Shown here in pieces: positions 9,172 through 16,414 of a DNA stretch of 64,000 nucleotides. The DNA comes from Sulfurovum zhangzhouensis. Lineage in GTDB: Bacteria; Campylobacterota; Campylobacteria; Campylobacterales; Sulfurovaceae. The notes under the pieces were generated by a model. That model ran no database searches. It had not been told where the DNA came from and was given only the letters and a program-made list of their open reading frames with translations. Positions within the stretch are counted from its first letter, which is position 1. Each line of letters begins with the position of its first letter. Location: assembly GCF_030347965.1 (NCBI RefSeq), contig NZ_JAQIBD010000001.1:62001-126000 (forward strand), read 5' to 3'. Position numbers and translations under genes: made by a program.

Positions 9172-9633
9172 ATGCAAAAAAATGAAGTTTTAGAACAACT
9201 TCGTGCAGCAAAAGCAGCACATATTAACTGGGTACAACGTGCAAAGTTACTTATCTCAGGATTTCAAGTTGATGAGAGTTCAATACCTGTAAACTCTACT
9301 CAGTGCCAGTTTGGAAAATGGTTCTATTCAGATGCCCAAAAACTAAACGCAATGCAAAATAACCCTATGGAGTGTATGAGTTCCATTGAGCAACTTCACT
9401 TTGATTTGCATGATATTTATCTCAATATCTATAAGATCTACTATGAAACAGAGTCTAAAGGTTTTTTCGAGAAAATTTTCGGGAAAAAGAAGAAAATCAC
9501 AGATGAAGCTAAAACACTTGCAAAAGAGTACTTTAACAATATGGAAGAAGTTTCAAAAAAATTGGTTGCCGAGATCAATCGCATGGAAAGAAGAATCGTA
9601 GCAATCTCTGAAAAAGAGTTTGAAGCACTCTAA
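9172..9633 (+). CDS. Stand-alone CZB (chemoreceptor zinc-binding) domain protein
   Basis: A 153-residue soluble protein with the CZB zinc ligands: His in AHINW near the N-terminus, the C-x-F-G-x-W core (CQFGKW) and HxxxH (HFDLH). The second half is a long charged helix region. CZB domains are found at the C-terminus of cytoplasmic chemoreceptors and on diguanylate cyclases, where zinc or hypochlorite oxidation of the Cys changes signalling; free CZB proteins are common in Campylobacterota. The ATG at 9163 touches the AAGGA ribosome site with no spacing, so the ATG at 9172 (spacing 9) is preferred. Confidence 0.82.
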   Translation: MQKNEVLEQLRAAKAAHINWVQRAKLLISGFQVDESSIPVNSTQCQFGKWFYSDAQKLNAMQNNPMECMSSIEQLHFDLHDIYLNIYKIYYETESKGFFEKIFGKKKKITDEAKTLAKEYFNNMEEVSKKLVAEINRMERRIVAISEKEFEAL

Positions 9634-9661
9634 TCGTCTCAACTAATCTAAAGAGGCAACT

Positions 9662-10735
9662 TTAGTATTCTAAAGCGCTGCCTCGCAATACATCAAGCAC
9701 ATTCGTAGCATAAGATCCTTTGGGAAGTGTAAAACTCAACTCATAATGTGCCTTCTCTTCGACATATTTTCCTTTGATCTCACTCACTTGTATCCATGCA
9801 TACCTTCTGGCACCATAAAGTTTCATCTCTTCATCAAATTGCGATTCAATCATTCTGGCAACACCTGAAGCCCTTTTTGTCTTACTACCGGGAACCAGAC
9901 CTGTCGGAGCAATATCTTTGCTCATAAAACGTTCTGCCTCTTCTTGTATATCCTCTACTTCAAAAAGCCGTCCATAAGGATAATGCATCATTAAATCCCC
10001 TTGAAGCAGTTTATAGAACTGTGGCTGTTTCTTGCTTCCTTTTAAAGATCCTTGAGGAAGGCTCATAAAGGTTTCTGTCTCCTCTTCAGAGAACTTTTCA
10101 AGCATAAGGTTCAGCTCCATACGTTTAGAGAGCCACTGGTTAAAAAGATATGATTGGTATGAACCGATCAAAAATTCATGTGTTTTTTTGTCTCTGATCT
10201 TAAGTGTACCTTCGAGGATCTTTTTTCCGTCGATCCAGTTGGTACCGTCTGTACCGAAACGTTGATTTCCAAAATAATTCGGTACACCATTTGCCTTGAT
10301 CCACTTTAGACCTGAATCCAATTTATCTTTTTGCAATCCCAATACCTTTTTTAGACGTATCTGGAAACGGTTCCCCTTAAGATGCCCTACCCTGATCTTG
10401 TTGTTGTGCTTTGTTACCTCAAGAATTTTGATCTGGGGATGTTCAAAAGCAGCGATCTTCTCTTCAAATTTTGCAGGTAAAGAGATGGACTGGATCGTCA
10501 TCGCATGTTTATCTTTAAGACCAGCATATCCGATCTCTTTACGTTTGATCCCAACATAACCGGATATGATATCTATCATCTCCCAGGTGGTCAGTTCTTT
10601 TTTTCGAACTTTCAGTATAAGGTGTTCTCCTTCTCCTGTAAACTCGTACAATGGAATCTCTTCTACAGTAAAGTCTCTTGGTGATGAGTTGAATACAAAT
10701 TCATTTTGAATATTAAGCGGATATATAAGTTTCAT
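9662..10735 (-). CDS. truD: tRNA pseudouridine(13) synthase TruD
   Basis: The TruD signature with the catalytic Asp is GYAGLKDKHAMT. The family segments NYFGNQRFG and SYLFNQWL follow, and the C-terminal TLPKGSYATNVL motif is intact. The enzyme isomerises U13 of tRNA-Glu. From 10735 the protein is 357 residues, the normal length, beginning MKLIYPL, with AAGAG five bases upstream. An upstream ATG at 10783 in the same frame would add 16 basic residues not expected in this family, so it is not used. The gene converges with the CZB gene, leaving 28 bp between stops. Confidence 0.93.
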   Translation of the reverse strand: MKLIYPLNIQNEFVFNSSPRDFTVEEIPLYEFTGEGEHLILKVRKKELTTWEMIDIISGYVGIKRKEIGYAGLKDKHAMTIQSISLPAKFEEKIAAFEHPQIKILEVTKHNNKIRVGHLKGNRFQIRLKKVLGLQKDKLDSGLKWIKANGVPNYFGNQRFGTDGTNWIDGKKILEGTLKIRDKKTHEFLIGSYQSYLFNQWLSKRMELNLMLEKFSEEETETFMSLPQGSLKGSKKQPQFYKLLQGDLMMHYPYGRLFEVEDIQEEAERFMSKDIAPTGLVPGSKTKRASGVARMIESQFDEEMKLYGARRYAWIQVSEIKGKYVEEKAHYELSFTLPKGSYATNVLDVLRGSALEY

Positions 10736-10883
10736 GCTACTCTTTTTGGTAAATATACGAAATGATAACCTAACCTTCCTCACAACCCGTTTTTATCTCT
10801 GTATACACACTACTTTTCATAAAATACTTTGTTATATAAAATGAAATTATGTTATATTACATGTAATGGTTTTAAGTTGGGTT

Positions 10884-10920
10884 GAGAGAACTCTCGGCAA
10901 TGCAAGGGAACTAAAGGGAG
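10884..10920 (+). promoter_or_regulatory. Leader hairpin and tiny upstream frame before the PAS-GGDEF gene
   Basis: GAGAG (10884-10888) pairs with CTCTC (10891-10895) in a short hairpin 31 bp before the TTG start. It is followed by a 4-codon frame (M-Q-G-N, 10900-10914) that ends just before the GGGAG ribosome site. The arrangement could modulate translation; nothing proves it. Confidence 0.25.
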
Positions 10921-10926
10921 AACAAG

Positions 10927-11844
10927 TTGGAAGAAGAGTTAGCATTATGTTATCAGATATTGGATGCTTCAGATGAACAAATTGCGGTAATCGATACTAA
11001 ATATCACTATATTTTCGCAAATGAAGCCTATCTAAGTGCGCATCAGAAGCATAGAGAAGAGATCAAGAATACTCATCTTCAAGATACCATTGGGGCAGAT
11101 ACTTTTAACAATAAGCTAAAACAGCAACTCAATGATTGTTATATAGGCAAAGAAGTATCCTATGAAGGCTGGATTAAGTTTCAGGAAAAAGGTTTCAAAT
11201 TTATGCGTGTACGATATACGGCTTTACGTAATACACAAAATCAAGTGAAAGCTATTTCTATCTCCTATCGTGATCTTACTGAACAAAAGCAATGTGAAGT
11301 ATCACTCTCGGAAAGTAAACAGATCATTGAACAGATAAGTATTACTGACTGGGTCACTGAACTGCATAGTAAAATCTATTTTGATGAAGTTTTTCCTAAA
11401 GTGATCAATATCTCGAAAAGAAATGACCAGATACTTTCTTTTGGTTTAATCAATATCGACAACTTTAAAGAGTACAACGAAACACACGGTGGGAATGCAG
11501 GTGATGAGGCGTTAAAAAAGATTGCCAAGTCATTAAAAAACTCTTTTAAACGACCTAATGATTATACGTTTCGGCTTGATAAAGATACCTTTGCGATGTT
11601 GTTTAATGTTACAAAATACAAAGATGTCGAATATTTATGTGAAAAGATTCGACAGTGCATTGAATCACTGAGAATAGAACATTCAAACTCTTCAGAAATG
11701 CTTGGTTTGACTGTTTCCATGGGCGTCAGTATTTTAAAACCGGACCAAAATGAGAGTGCCGATATGATTTATAGAAATACGCAACAACTGTTAAAGCATG
11801 CAAAAAAAGAGGGCAAAAATAAAATATACTATTCTCAGAGTTGA
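10927..11844 (+). CDS. PAS-GGDEF protein with degenerate active site
   Basis: A 305-residue cytoplasmic protein starting with TTG, chosen because GGGAG lies seven bases upstream. A PAS sensor domain occupies about 5-118 and a GGDEF domain about 138-303. The active-site loop GG(D/E)EF reads DKDTF (218-222), and the usual GHxxGD reads GGNAGD, so cyclase activity is unlikely. The inhibitory-site motif RxxD is kept as RPND (209-212) with the canonical five-residue spacing. It may therefore bind cyclic di-GMP as a receptor; that is inference. Its end overlaps the convergent nuclease gene by 10 nt. Confidence 0.85.
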   Translation: MEEELALCYQILDASDEQIAVIDTKYHYIFANEAYLSAHQKHREEIKNTHLQDTIGADTFNNKLKQQLNDCYIGKEVSYEGWIKFQEKGFKFMRVRYTALRNTQNQVKAISISYRDLTEQKQCEVSLSESKQIIEQISITDWVTELHSKIYFDEVFPKVINISKRNDQILSFGLINIDNFKEYNETHGGNAGDEALKKIAKSLKNSFKRPNDYTFRLDKDTFAMLFNVTKYKDVEYLCEKIRQCIESLRIEHSNSSEMLGLTVSMGVSILKPDQNESADMIYRNTQQLLKHAKKEGKNKIYYSQS

Positions 11845-12575
11845 AAGCGCGCCACTAAAGGGTTGTGATCGGAGATCGTATCTTCTTCTATGACTTCATA
11901 CTCTAAAAGCTTTAAATCTCTAAAAAAAATAAAATCTAGATGGTGCCCCATAAATGATTTTATTTTATCATCTTGACTAAAAGGTACTCTCTGCAATCCC
12001 AATCCCTTACACAATAAGTAAAGTTTTTGCATACGTAACTTATTCCACGTATTGAAGTCCCCTGCAATGATCATGGGCCCTTTATGGTCTTTGACTCTCA
12101 AAAGAAAATGTTCAAGCTCTCTATCATAATGTCTGCTTTCACGAAAATTGATCGCATGTACATTCAGTATCAATAATTCCCTTCCATCACTTAAGGGATA
12201 ATAACTGACAAGAAGACTTTTATGTGGACCAAACAGGCTCTCTCTACCCTCAGAGAGATAGGCATTGGCACATCGGGAAGCAACAAGACTTGCTGTGAGT
12301 ACACCATAAAAACCTCCGTTCACTTCAATATTCGCTGCTGCATCATAGGTACAGTGTTCAAGTGCAAACCTTTCCTGGTCACTAAACGCAGCCTCTTGCA
12401 TAATACAGATATCTATTGATTTTTCTTGATGCAGTGTATGCAGATAATGCTTGAAATGAAAATGTTTTTTATTCTGTTTATAGACATTCCAGCATAATAC
12501 CCCGAAAGTATCGGGAAGTGCAGTTTGGCACTCTATCTCACAGGATCGATGATGAAGTTGAGAAGGTATAAACAT
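11835..12575 (-). CDS. EEP-superfamily (DNase I-fold) hydrolase
   Basis: A 246-residue protein with the endonuclease/exonuclease/phosphatase motifs in order: FGVLCWNVYK (24-33), IMQEAAF with the metal-binding Glu (about 61), LNVHAINF, AGDFNTWN (Asp and Asn), HLDFIFF and the C-terminal SDHNPLVARF. The set is complete, so it should be an active metal-dependent phosphodiesterase or nuclease. The substrate could be DNA, RNA or a phospholipid headgroup. No signal peptide is seen. It lies 163 bp downstream of the 57-residue gene of the channel cluster, on the same strand. Confidence 0.85.
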   Translation of the reverse strand: MFIPSQLHHRSCEIECQTALPDTFGVLCWNVYKQNKKHFHFKHYLHTLHQEKSIDICIMQEAAFSDQERFALEHCTYDAAANIEVNGGFYGVLTASLVASRCANAYLSEGRESLFGPHKSLLVSYYPLSDGRELLILNVHAINFRESRHYDRELEHFLLRVKDHKGPMIIAGDFNTWNKLRMQKLYLLCKGLGLQRVPFSQDDKIKSFMGHHLDFIFFRDLKLLEYEVIEEDTISDHNPLVARFQL

Positions 12576-12738
12576 GTTATAACACCCAGAGACATTCTTT
12601 GCTATTGTTTGAGTTTTATGATCTTAGATTAGTCCAAAACCAACTATAAGCACTGCCAAGCCAATACTCTTTATATCAGCTCTTCCTTTTCTTATTGTAC
12701 CTAAATCTGCTTTCTTTACTTATACGTATAGAAACGAT

Positions 12739-12912
12739 CTATTTAAACCATCCCAGAAGCTTCTCCAAGAAGCTTTTTTTCTTAAAATTTTTTTTCTTTA
12801 CTTCAAAATAATCTTGAAAATCAAGCGTCTCTTTAAGATGTTGGTCCAACACTTTTTGGGCCTTCTCTATTGCTACTGGCTCAAAACTCTCTATGTGAAA
12901 CTTACTGTGCAT
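12739..12912 (-). CDS. Small 57-residue protein coupled to the OmpA-like gene
   Basis: This short frame begins with an ATG that overlaps the last codons of the OmpA/MotB-like gene by 11 nt. AAGG lies six bases before the ATG, within the upstream gene. It encodes a soluble, charged helix (residues 8-38) followed by a very basic stretch (KKKNFKKKS) and an amphipathic end (FLEKLLGWFK). It resembles the short basic/amphipathic tails common in Campylobacterota proteins. The coupling suggests a stoichiometric partner of the channel pair. No family is recognised. Confidence 0.6.
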   Translation of the reverse strand: MHSKFHIESFEPVAIEKAQKVLDQHLKETLDFQDYFEVKKKNFKKKSFLEKLLGWFK

Positions 12913-14056
12913 CCAACACCTTCTCTATTTCTTCCATAGCATCCTGGTTTTTTAGTCTGAACTTGATCTCTATACGTCTTGAAGCTTCTTTATCCTCTTT
13001 ACCGTCTATTACTATTGGATCAAGGTATGCACGGCCTGAGGCGATCATCAATGGTTTTACATTATACTTTTCTGCAAAATCAAGTGTTAGCAAAAAATTC
13101 ATGACAGCAAATGCACGTTTTTGGGAAAGGTCAAGGTTATATAGGTATCCACCGTCGCTATCGGTATGTCCCTCGATAATCACTTTATCCAGATAAGGCT
13201 TTATCTTTGGACTTGTCACAAGAGTCCCTACATACTCTTCAAATGCTTTTTTAAGTTCAGCTTCAGCCTCTTTTTTTAGAGTATAACTACCCCTGTCAAA
13301 CAGTATATTGGATGCTAATTTCAATGATCCACTGTTCTTGTCGATATTTACTTTATCACCCAACTCCTCTTTAAGCGCAGCAATCACTTTGATCTTTAAA
13401 CCAGTAAGGGATTTGATCCTTGCTTTTTGCTCCTGAAGTTTTGCCACAAGTGCATCATAATTTGTCTCTTTTTCATCTAAAGCATTTAAGAGTGCCAAGA
13501 TCTTTTCATCTTTTTGTGTAGCATTTTTATCAGCTTGAGTCAGTTGATTGGAAAGTATCAACACTTTTCCTTCATACTCTTCCAGACGTTTACTTTGTTT
13601 TTGAATATCATCTTCTTTTTGGGCCAAGAGATTTTGAACGATAATTACTTTATCATTGAGACTGTCTCTTAGTGTATTGGCTTCAAGCAGCATTTGATTG
13701 AGTTTCTTGATCTCTTCTGCACTTAACTGGAGTTTTTGCTCTTGTGTAATGATTTGATTTTGCTGTTTATCCAATATCTTCTTATTATGAGACAGGAGTG
13801 CTTCTTTTTCATCCAAAATAGACTCGTATTTTGCAAGCACTACCTTAATATCTTCAAGTTTTCCCTCTTTATCTTCAAGGTTCTTAGAAACTTGGCTGAG
13901 TTTCTCTTCTTTGTCATGAAGGTTGCTTTTTAAAATCATAGATTTTGAGACGATCGCACCTATAAGCAGTATAAAGACAAAGAGCAAACCTGCCATAAGG
14001 TCGGCATAGGATATCCAGAAGTTAGATCCCTCATCTGTCGCTTTTTTTCTAAACAC
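12902..14056 (-). CDS. OmpA/MotB-type peptidoglycan-binding stator-like protein
   Basis: A 384-residue protein with one N-terminal membrane helix (about 17-37) carrying an Asp in SYADLMAGLL, the place of the proton-binding Asp of MotB. A long coiled coil (about 45-215) and an OmpA-like domain (about 240-375) follow, the latter with GHTDSDGGYLYNLDLSQKRA and ASRRIEIKF. Such proteins form the plug/anchor subunit of proton-driven 5:2 motors (MotAB, ExbBD, ZorAB). The coiled coil between helix and anchor is much longer than in MotB. No flagellar or Ton genes are nearby. It starts six bases after the channel gene. Confidence 0.85.
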   Translation of the reverse strand: MFRKKATDEGSNFWISYADLMAGLLFVFILLIGAIVSKSMILKSNLHDKEEKLSQVSKNLEDKEGKLEDIKVVLAKYESILDEKEALLSHNKKILDKQQNQIITQEQKLQLSAEEIKKLNQMLLEANTLRDSLNDKVIIVQNLLAQKEDDIQKQSKRLEEYEGKVLILSNQLTQADKNATQKDEKILALLNALDEKETNYDALVAKLQEQKARIKSLTGLKIKVIAALKEELGDKVNIDKNSGSLKLASNILFDRGSYTLKKEAEAELKKAFEEYVGTLVTSPKIKPYLDKVIIEGHTDSDGGYLYNLDLSQKRAFAVMNFLLTLDFAEKYNVKPLMIASGRAYLDPIVIDGKEDKEASRRIEIKFRLKNQDAMEEIEKVLDAQ

Positions 14057-14062
14057 CGCTTT

Positions 14063-15163
14063 TTACTCCTTATCTTCGATTGGCATTTTTTTCAAAATGA
14101 GTTGATTTTGTTCACTGATCGCCTGTCCGAAAGTAGATAGTTTTTCAATTGCTTTACCCATTTCACTGTCTATTTTTTCAAAAGTATGGTCAACAGTACC
14201 GTCAAAGAGTTCAAGTGATTTTTGAAGGTTCTGTGCAGTTTCATTAAAAGCTTCAATGTTTGACTTCATTACCGATTCTGCATTGATACTTTCCTTTTGT
14301 ATACGTATCTTTTCCAAAGTAGTATTGAGGTGTTCTGAAGCACTCAGCATATGTGTAGTCACTTCAGTGAAGTTTTTACTGGTCTCTTCAAGCACTTTTG
14401 TAAAATTTCTGAGATATTGCTCATTCAAATCTTTGATAAAGTTCATGTTGAATGTTTCATGCAGTGTCTTGATAAGCTCCTGGTCTTTGAGTTCACTTTG
14501 CATATGTCGGTGCTTGATCAGTTCACTCTCTTTCCATACACGTCCATCATAGAGCTTTTCAAGATCAAAGATATTCTTATCGACTTTAGCGTTGCCTCTT
14601 TTTTCAAAATACATCCAAAGAAGTGAAAGGAAAATACCGTAAATAGATGCATAGAAAGCTGTACCGATCCCTGAAAGCAGTATAGAGATCTCCTGATCAA
14701 GTGCAGTAAGGTCTTGTACTGTGAAATCAGGCATAGACATAGCAATCGCAATAAACGTACCTAAAATACCCAACATCGGAAAGACAGATGGTGCAACACG
14801 TGCAAAGTTATCATTGAGCATCTCTTTATAAAACTCTTTGAAGAAATCTTCGATATTGAGGGTAGATTTGGTCTTATCCATAATGGTGAGTGAATTGTTA
14901 TGTAATGCTGATTGAAGCTCCTCTTCCATATATCTAAAACTACCGCGCATATGACATGCCGAATAGTTAGCATTATGCTTGATAAAACTGCTGAATACAA
15001 CAAAAATAAATGCAACGATTACTAAGGTATGTAACTCTACTTTCAAAGGGATAATTCCCATATATCCCAATCCTAAGCCCACTAAAAGTAAAAAAGGCAG
15101 GAATAGTATTACTAAAAACTGCATAGCACATGAACTTTTACGGCGTTCTTCTAATTGTAACAT
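14063..15163 (-). CDS. MotA/TolQ/ExbB-type proton channel protein
   Basis: A 366-residue protein with four likely membrane helices (about 15-37, 44-62, 125-143 and 162-185). The last two form the MotA/TolQ/ExbB domain: PSVFPMLGILGTFIAIAMS, then LLSGIGTAFYASIYGIFLSLL. A cytoplasmic tail of about 175 residues is mostly helical. With the following OmpA/MotB-like protein it should make a proton-driven motor unit. A long tail on the MotA-like subunit is a feature of ZorA, but here it is far shorter than in described Zorya systems. CAGGA lies before the ATG. Confidence 0.85.
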   Translation of the reverse strand: MLQLEERRKSSCAMQFLVILFLPFLLLVGLGLGYMGIIPLKVELHTLVIVAFIFVVFSSFIKHNANYSACHMRGSFRYMEEELQSALHNNSLTIMDKTKSTLNIEDFFKEFYKEMLNDNFARVAPSVFPMLGILGTFIAIAMSMPDFTVQDLTALDQEISILLSGIGTAFYASIYGIFLSLLWMYFEKRGNAKVDKNIFDLEKLYDGRVWKESELIKHRHMQSELKDQELIKTLHETFNMNFIKDLNEQYLRNFTKVLEETSKNFTEVTTHMLSASEHLNTTLEKIRIQKESINAESVMKSNIEAFNETAQNLQKSLELFDGTVDHTFEKIDSEMGKAIEKLSTFGQAISEQNQLILKKMPIEDKE

Positions 15164-15284
15164 CGATCAATCCTGAAAAAATATTTTAGTGATTATACAT
15201 ATATATTGGTAAATATTAGTAAACAGTAGTATTAAGTGATTTTTAGTTTATTAAATAGATGATGCGATAGATAAAAAATATAGT

Positions 15285-15308
15285 TTTATACCGCAAGTGC
15301 AGTATAAA
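15285..15308 (-). terminator. Rho-independent terminator of pstS
   Basis: On the minus strand TTTATACTGC pairs with GCGGTATAAA (10 bp, one G-U) around the loop ACTT, nine bases after the pstS stop. It is followed by an A/T-rich run including TTTTTT slightly further on. Confidence 0.6.
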
Positions 15309-15316
15309 CTTTGATA

Positions 15317-16318
15317 TTAGAGTATATTCTCTGACCAATAGGATTTGATATCACGGATAGTCTTTTCAGGTAACATCGCAAAACCGTGTTTGTTGGCAAT
15401 GTACTCGCCGTTATTGAATGCCCAATCAAAGAACTTGATAATCTCTTTATTTTTCTCTTTATTCTCTGTTGGCAACAATATGAACGAGGTTGCAATGATC
15501 GGATAGGAGCTTTTACCTTCCTGATAGGCAATGACACCAAAGAAGTCCTTCTTTTTGTCCAAATTCGCATATTTCGCACCAATGGTAGCAGATTGTAATG
15601 AAGGGAGTACCCATTTCCCCTCTTTGTTTTCTACCGTTGCACAGTGAAGATTGTATTTTTTCTTATTTGAGTAATCGACATATCCTATACAATAAGGTGT
15701 ATCTTTAATCAGTTTTGAAACACCGCTGCTTCCCTTAGCCCCGATTGTATTCGCTTCCCAATCATACAGTTTATCAGCCTTTTTAAAATGCTTATAGTCG
15801 ATCTTTCTAAGATAGTAGGTTAAGTTATAGGTTGTACCTGAACCATCTGTCCGTACTACGACCGTTATGGGTTCATGCGGTAACTTTAAACCTTTGTTGT
15901 GTTTGGATATACTTGGATCATCCCAAAACTTGGCACGTCCCGAAAAGATCGCACCGATAGCTTCTTCACTAAGTTTAAGTTCATTGTCCCCTACACCGGG
16001 AATATTATAAGTGAGTACGATACTTCCTACAATAGCAGGGAACATCTTTAGATCATATCTTTTCAGTTTCCATGGTTGTAAAGGTTTATCTGTTCCTGAA
16101 AAGTCAGCAGTTCTTTGAACCGCTGATACGATCCCATCCCCTGAACCGGTAGGCTCATAAATAATACGTGTGCCGGTTTCTGCTTCATAGGCTTCGATCC
16201 ACTCTGCATAGACAGCTTTTGGAAATGAAGCACCCCTAGCATCAATCTCCACACTACTGGAAGCATTTGCAACGATCATGATGGCTGCCAATGTTAATAT
16301 AACTTCAAATAATTTCAT
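15317..16318 (-). CDS. pstS: Phosphate ABC transporter substrate-binding protein PstS (orphan)
   Basis: A 333-residue periplasmic binding protein with a signal peptide (about 1-20, ending ANA). The phosphate-binding segments of PstS are visible: the GASFP region at the mature N-terminus, TGSGDGI near 58, SGTDKPL and RTDGSGTTYNL. It captures phosphate for PstCAB. No pstCAB or pho genes accompany it in this window, and it is bounded by its own promoter region and terminator, so it is a single-gene unit. GGGAG precedes the ATG. Four direct repeats at 11-bp spacing lie upstream. Confidence 0.93.
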   Translation of the reverse strand: MKLFEVILTLAAIMIVANASSSVEIDARGASFPKAVYAEWIEAYEAETGTRIIYEPTGSGDGIVSAVQRTADFSGTDKPLQPWKLKRYDLKMFPAIVGSIVLTYNIPGVGDNELKLSEEAIGAIFSGRAKFWDDPSISKHNKGLKLPHEPITVVVRTDGSGTTYNLTYYLRKIDYKHFKKADKLYDWEANTIGAKGSSGVSKLIKDTPYCIGYVDYSNKKKYNLHCATVENKEGKWVLPSLQSATIGAKYANLDKKKDFFGVIAYQEGKSSYPIIATSFILLPTENKEKNKEIIKFFDWAFNNGEYIANKHGFAMLPEKTIRDIKSYWSENIL

Positions 16319-16362
16319 ATATCACTCCCTCAAATAAATAGTATGAAATGGTAGCTAGGAGT

Positions 16363-16401
16363 GATAACAGAAGGGTAACAAAAAGTTAAGATTAAATTAA
16401 G
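16363..16401 (-). promoter_or_regulatory. Pho-box-like array of four 11-bp-spaced repeats upstream of pstS
   Basis: On the plus strand GATAAC (16363), GGTAAC (16374), GTTAAG (16385) and ATTAAG (16396) are spaced exactly 11 bp apart. On the minus strand they read as (C/G)TTA-type repeats 45-83 bp before the pstS start. Direct repeats once per helical turn are the usual binding pattern of OmpR/PhoB-family response regulators. This supports phosphate-starvation control of pstS. Confidence 0.55.
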
Positions 16402-16414
16402 TTAAAAAAATGTC

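Noticed and set aside
12576-12738. A minus-strand frame ending KGRADIKSIGLAVLIVGFGLI
   Set aside because: It looks like a membrane helix but has no start codon after the upstream stop, so it is chance or an unrecognisable remnant. Nothing else is seen in this gap.
12758-12780. A plus-strand terminator (AGCTTCT/AGAAGCT then seven T)
   Set aside because: No plus-strand gene precedes it; it falls inside the coding sequence of the 57-residue minus-strand protein, where FLEKLLGWFK codons produce the palindrome.
11835-15163. A complete Zorya defence system
   Set aside because: ZorC, ZorD or ZorE-type genes are absent, and the channel tail is far shorter than in ZorA. Only a general likeness is claimed.
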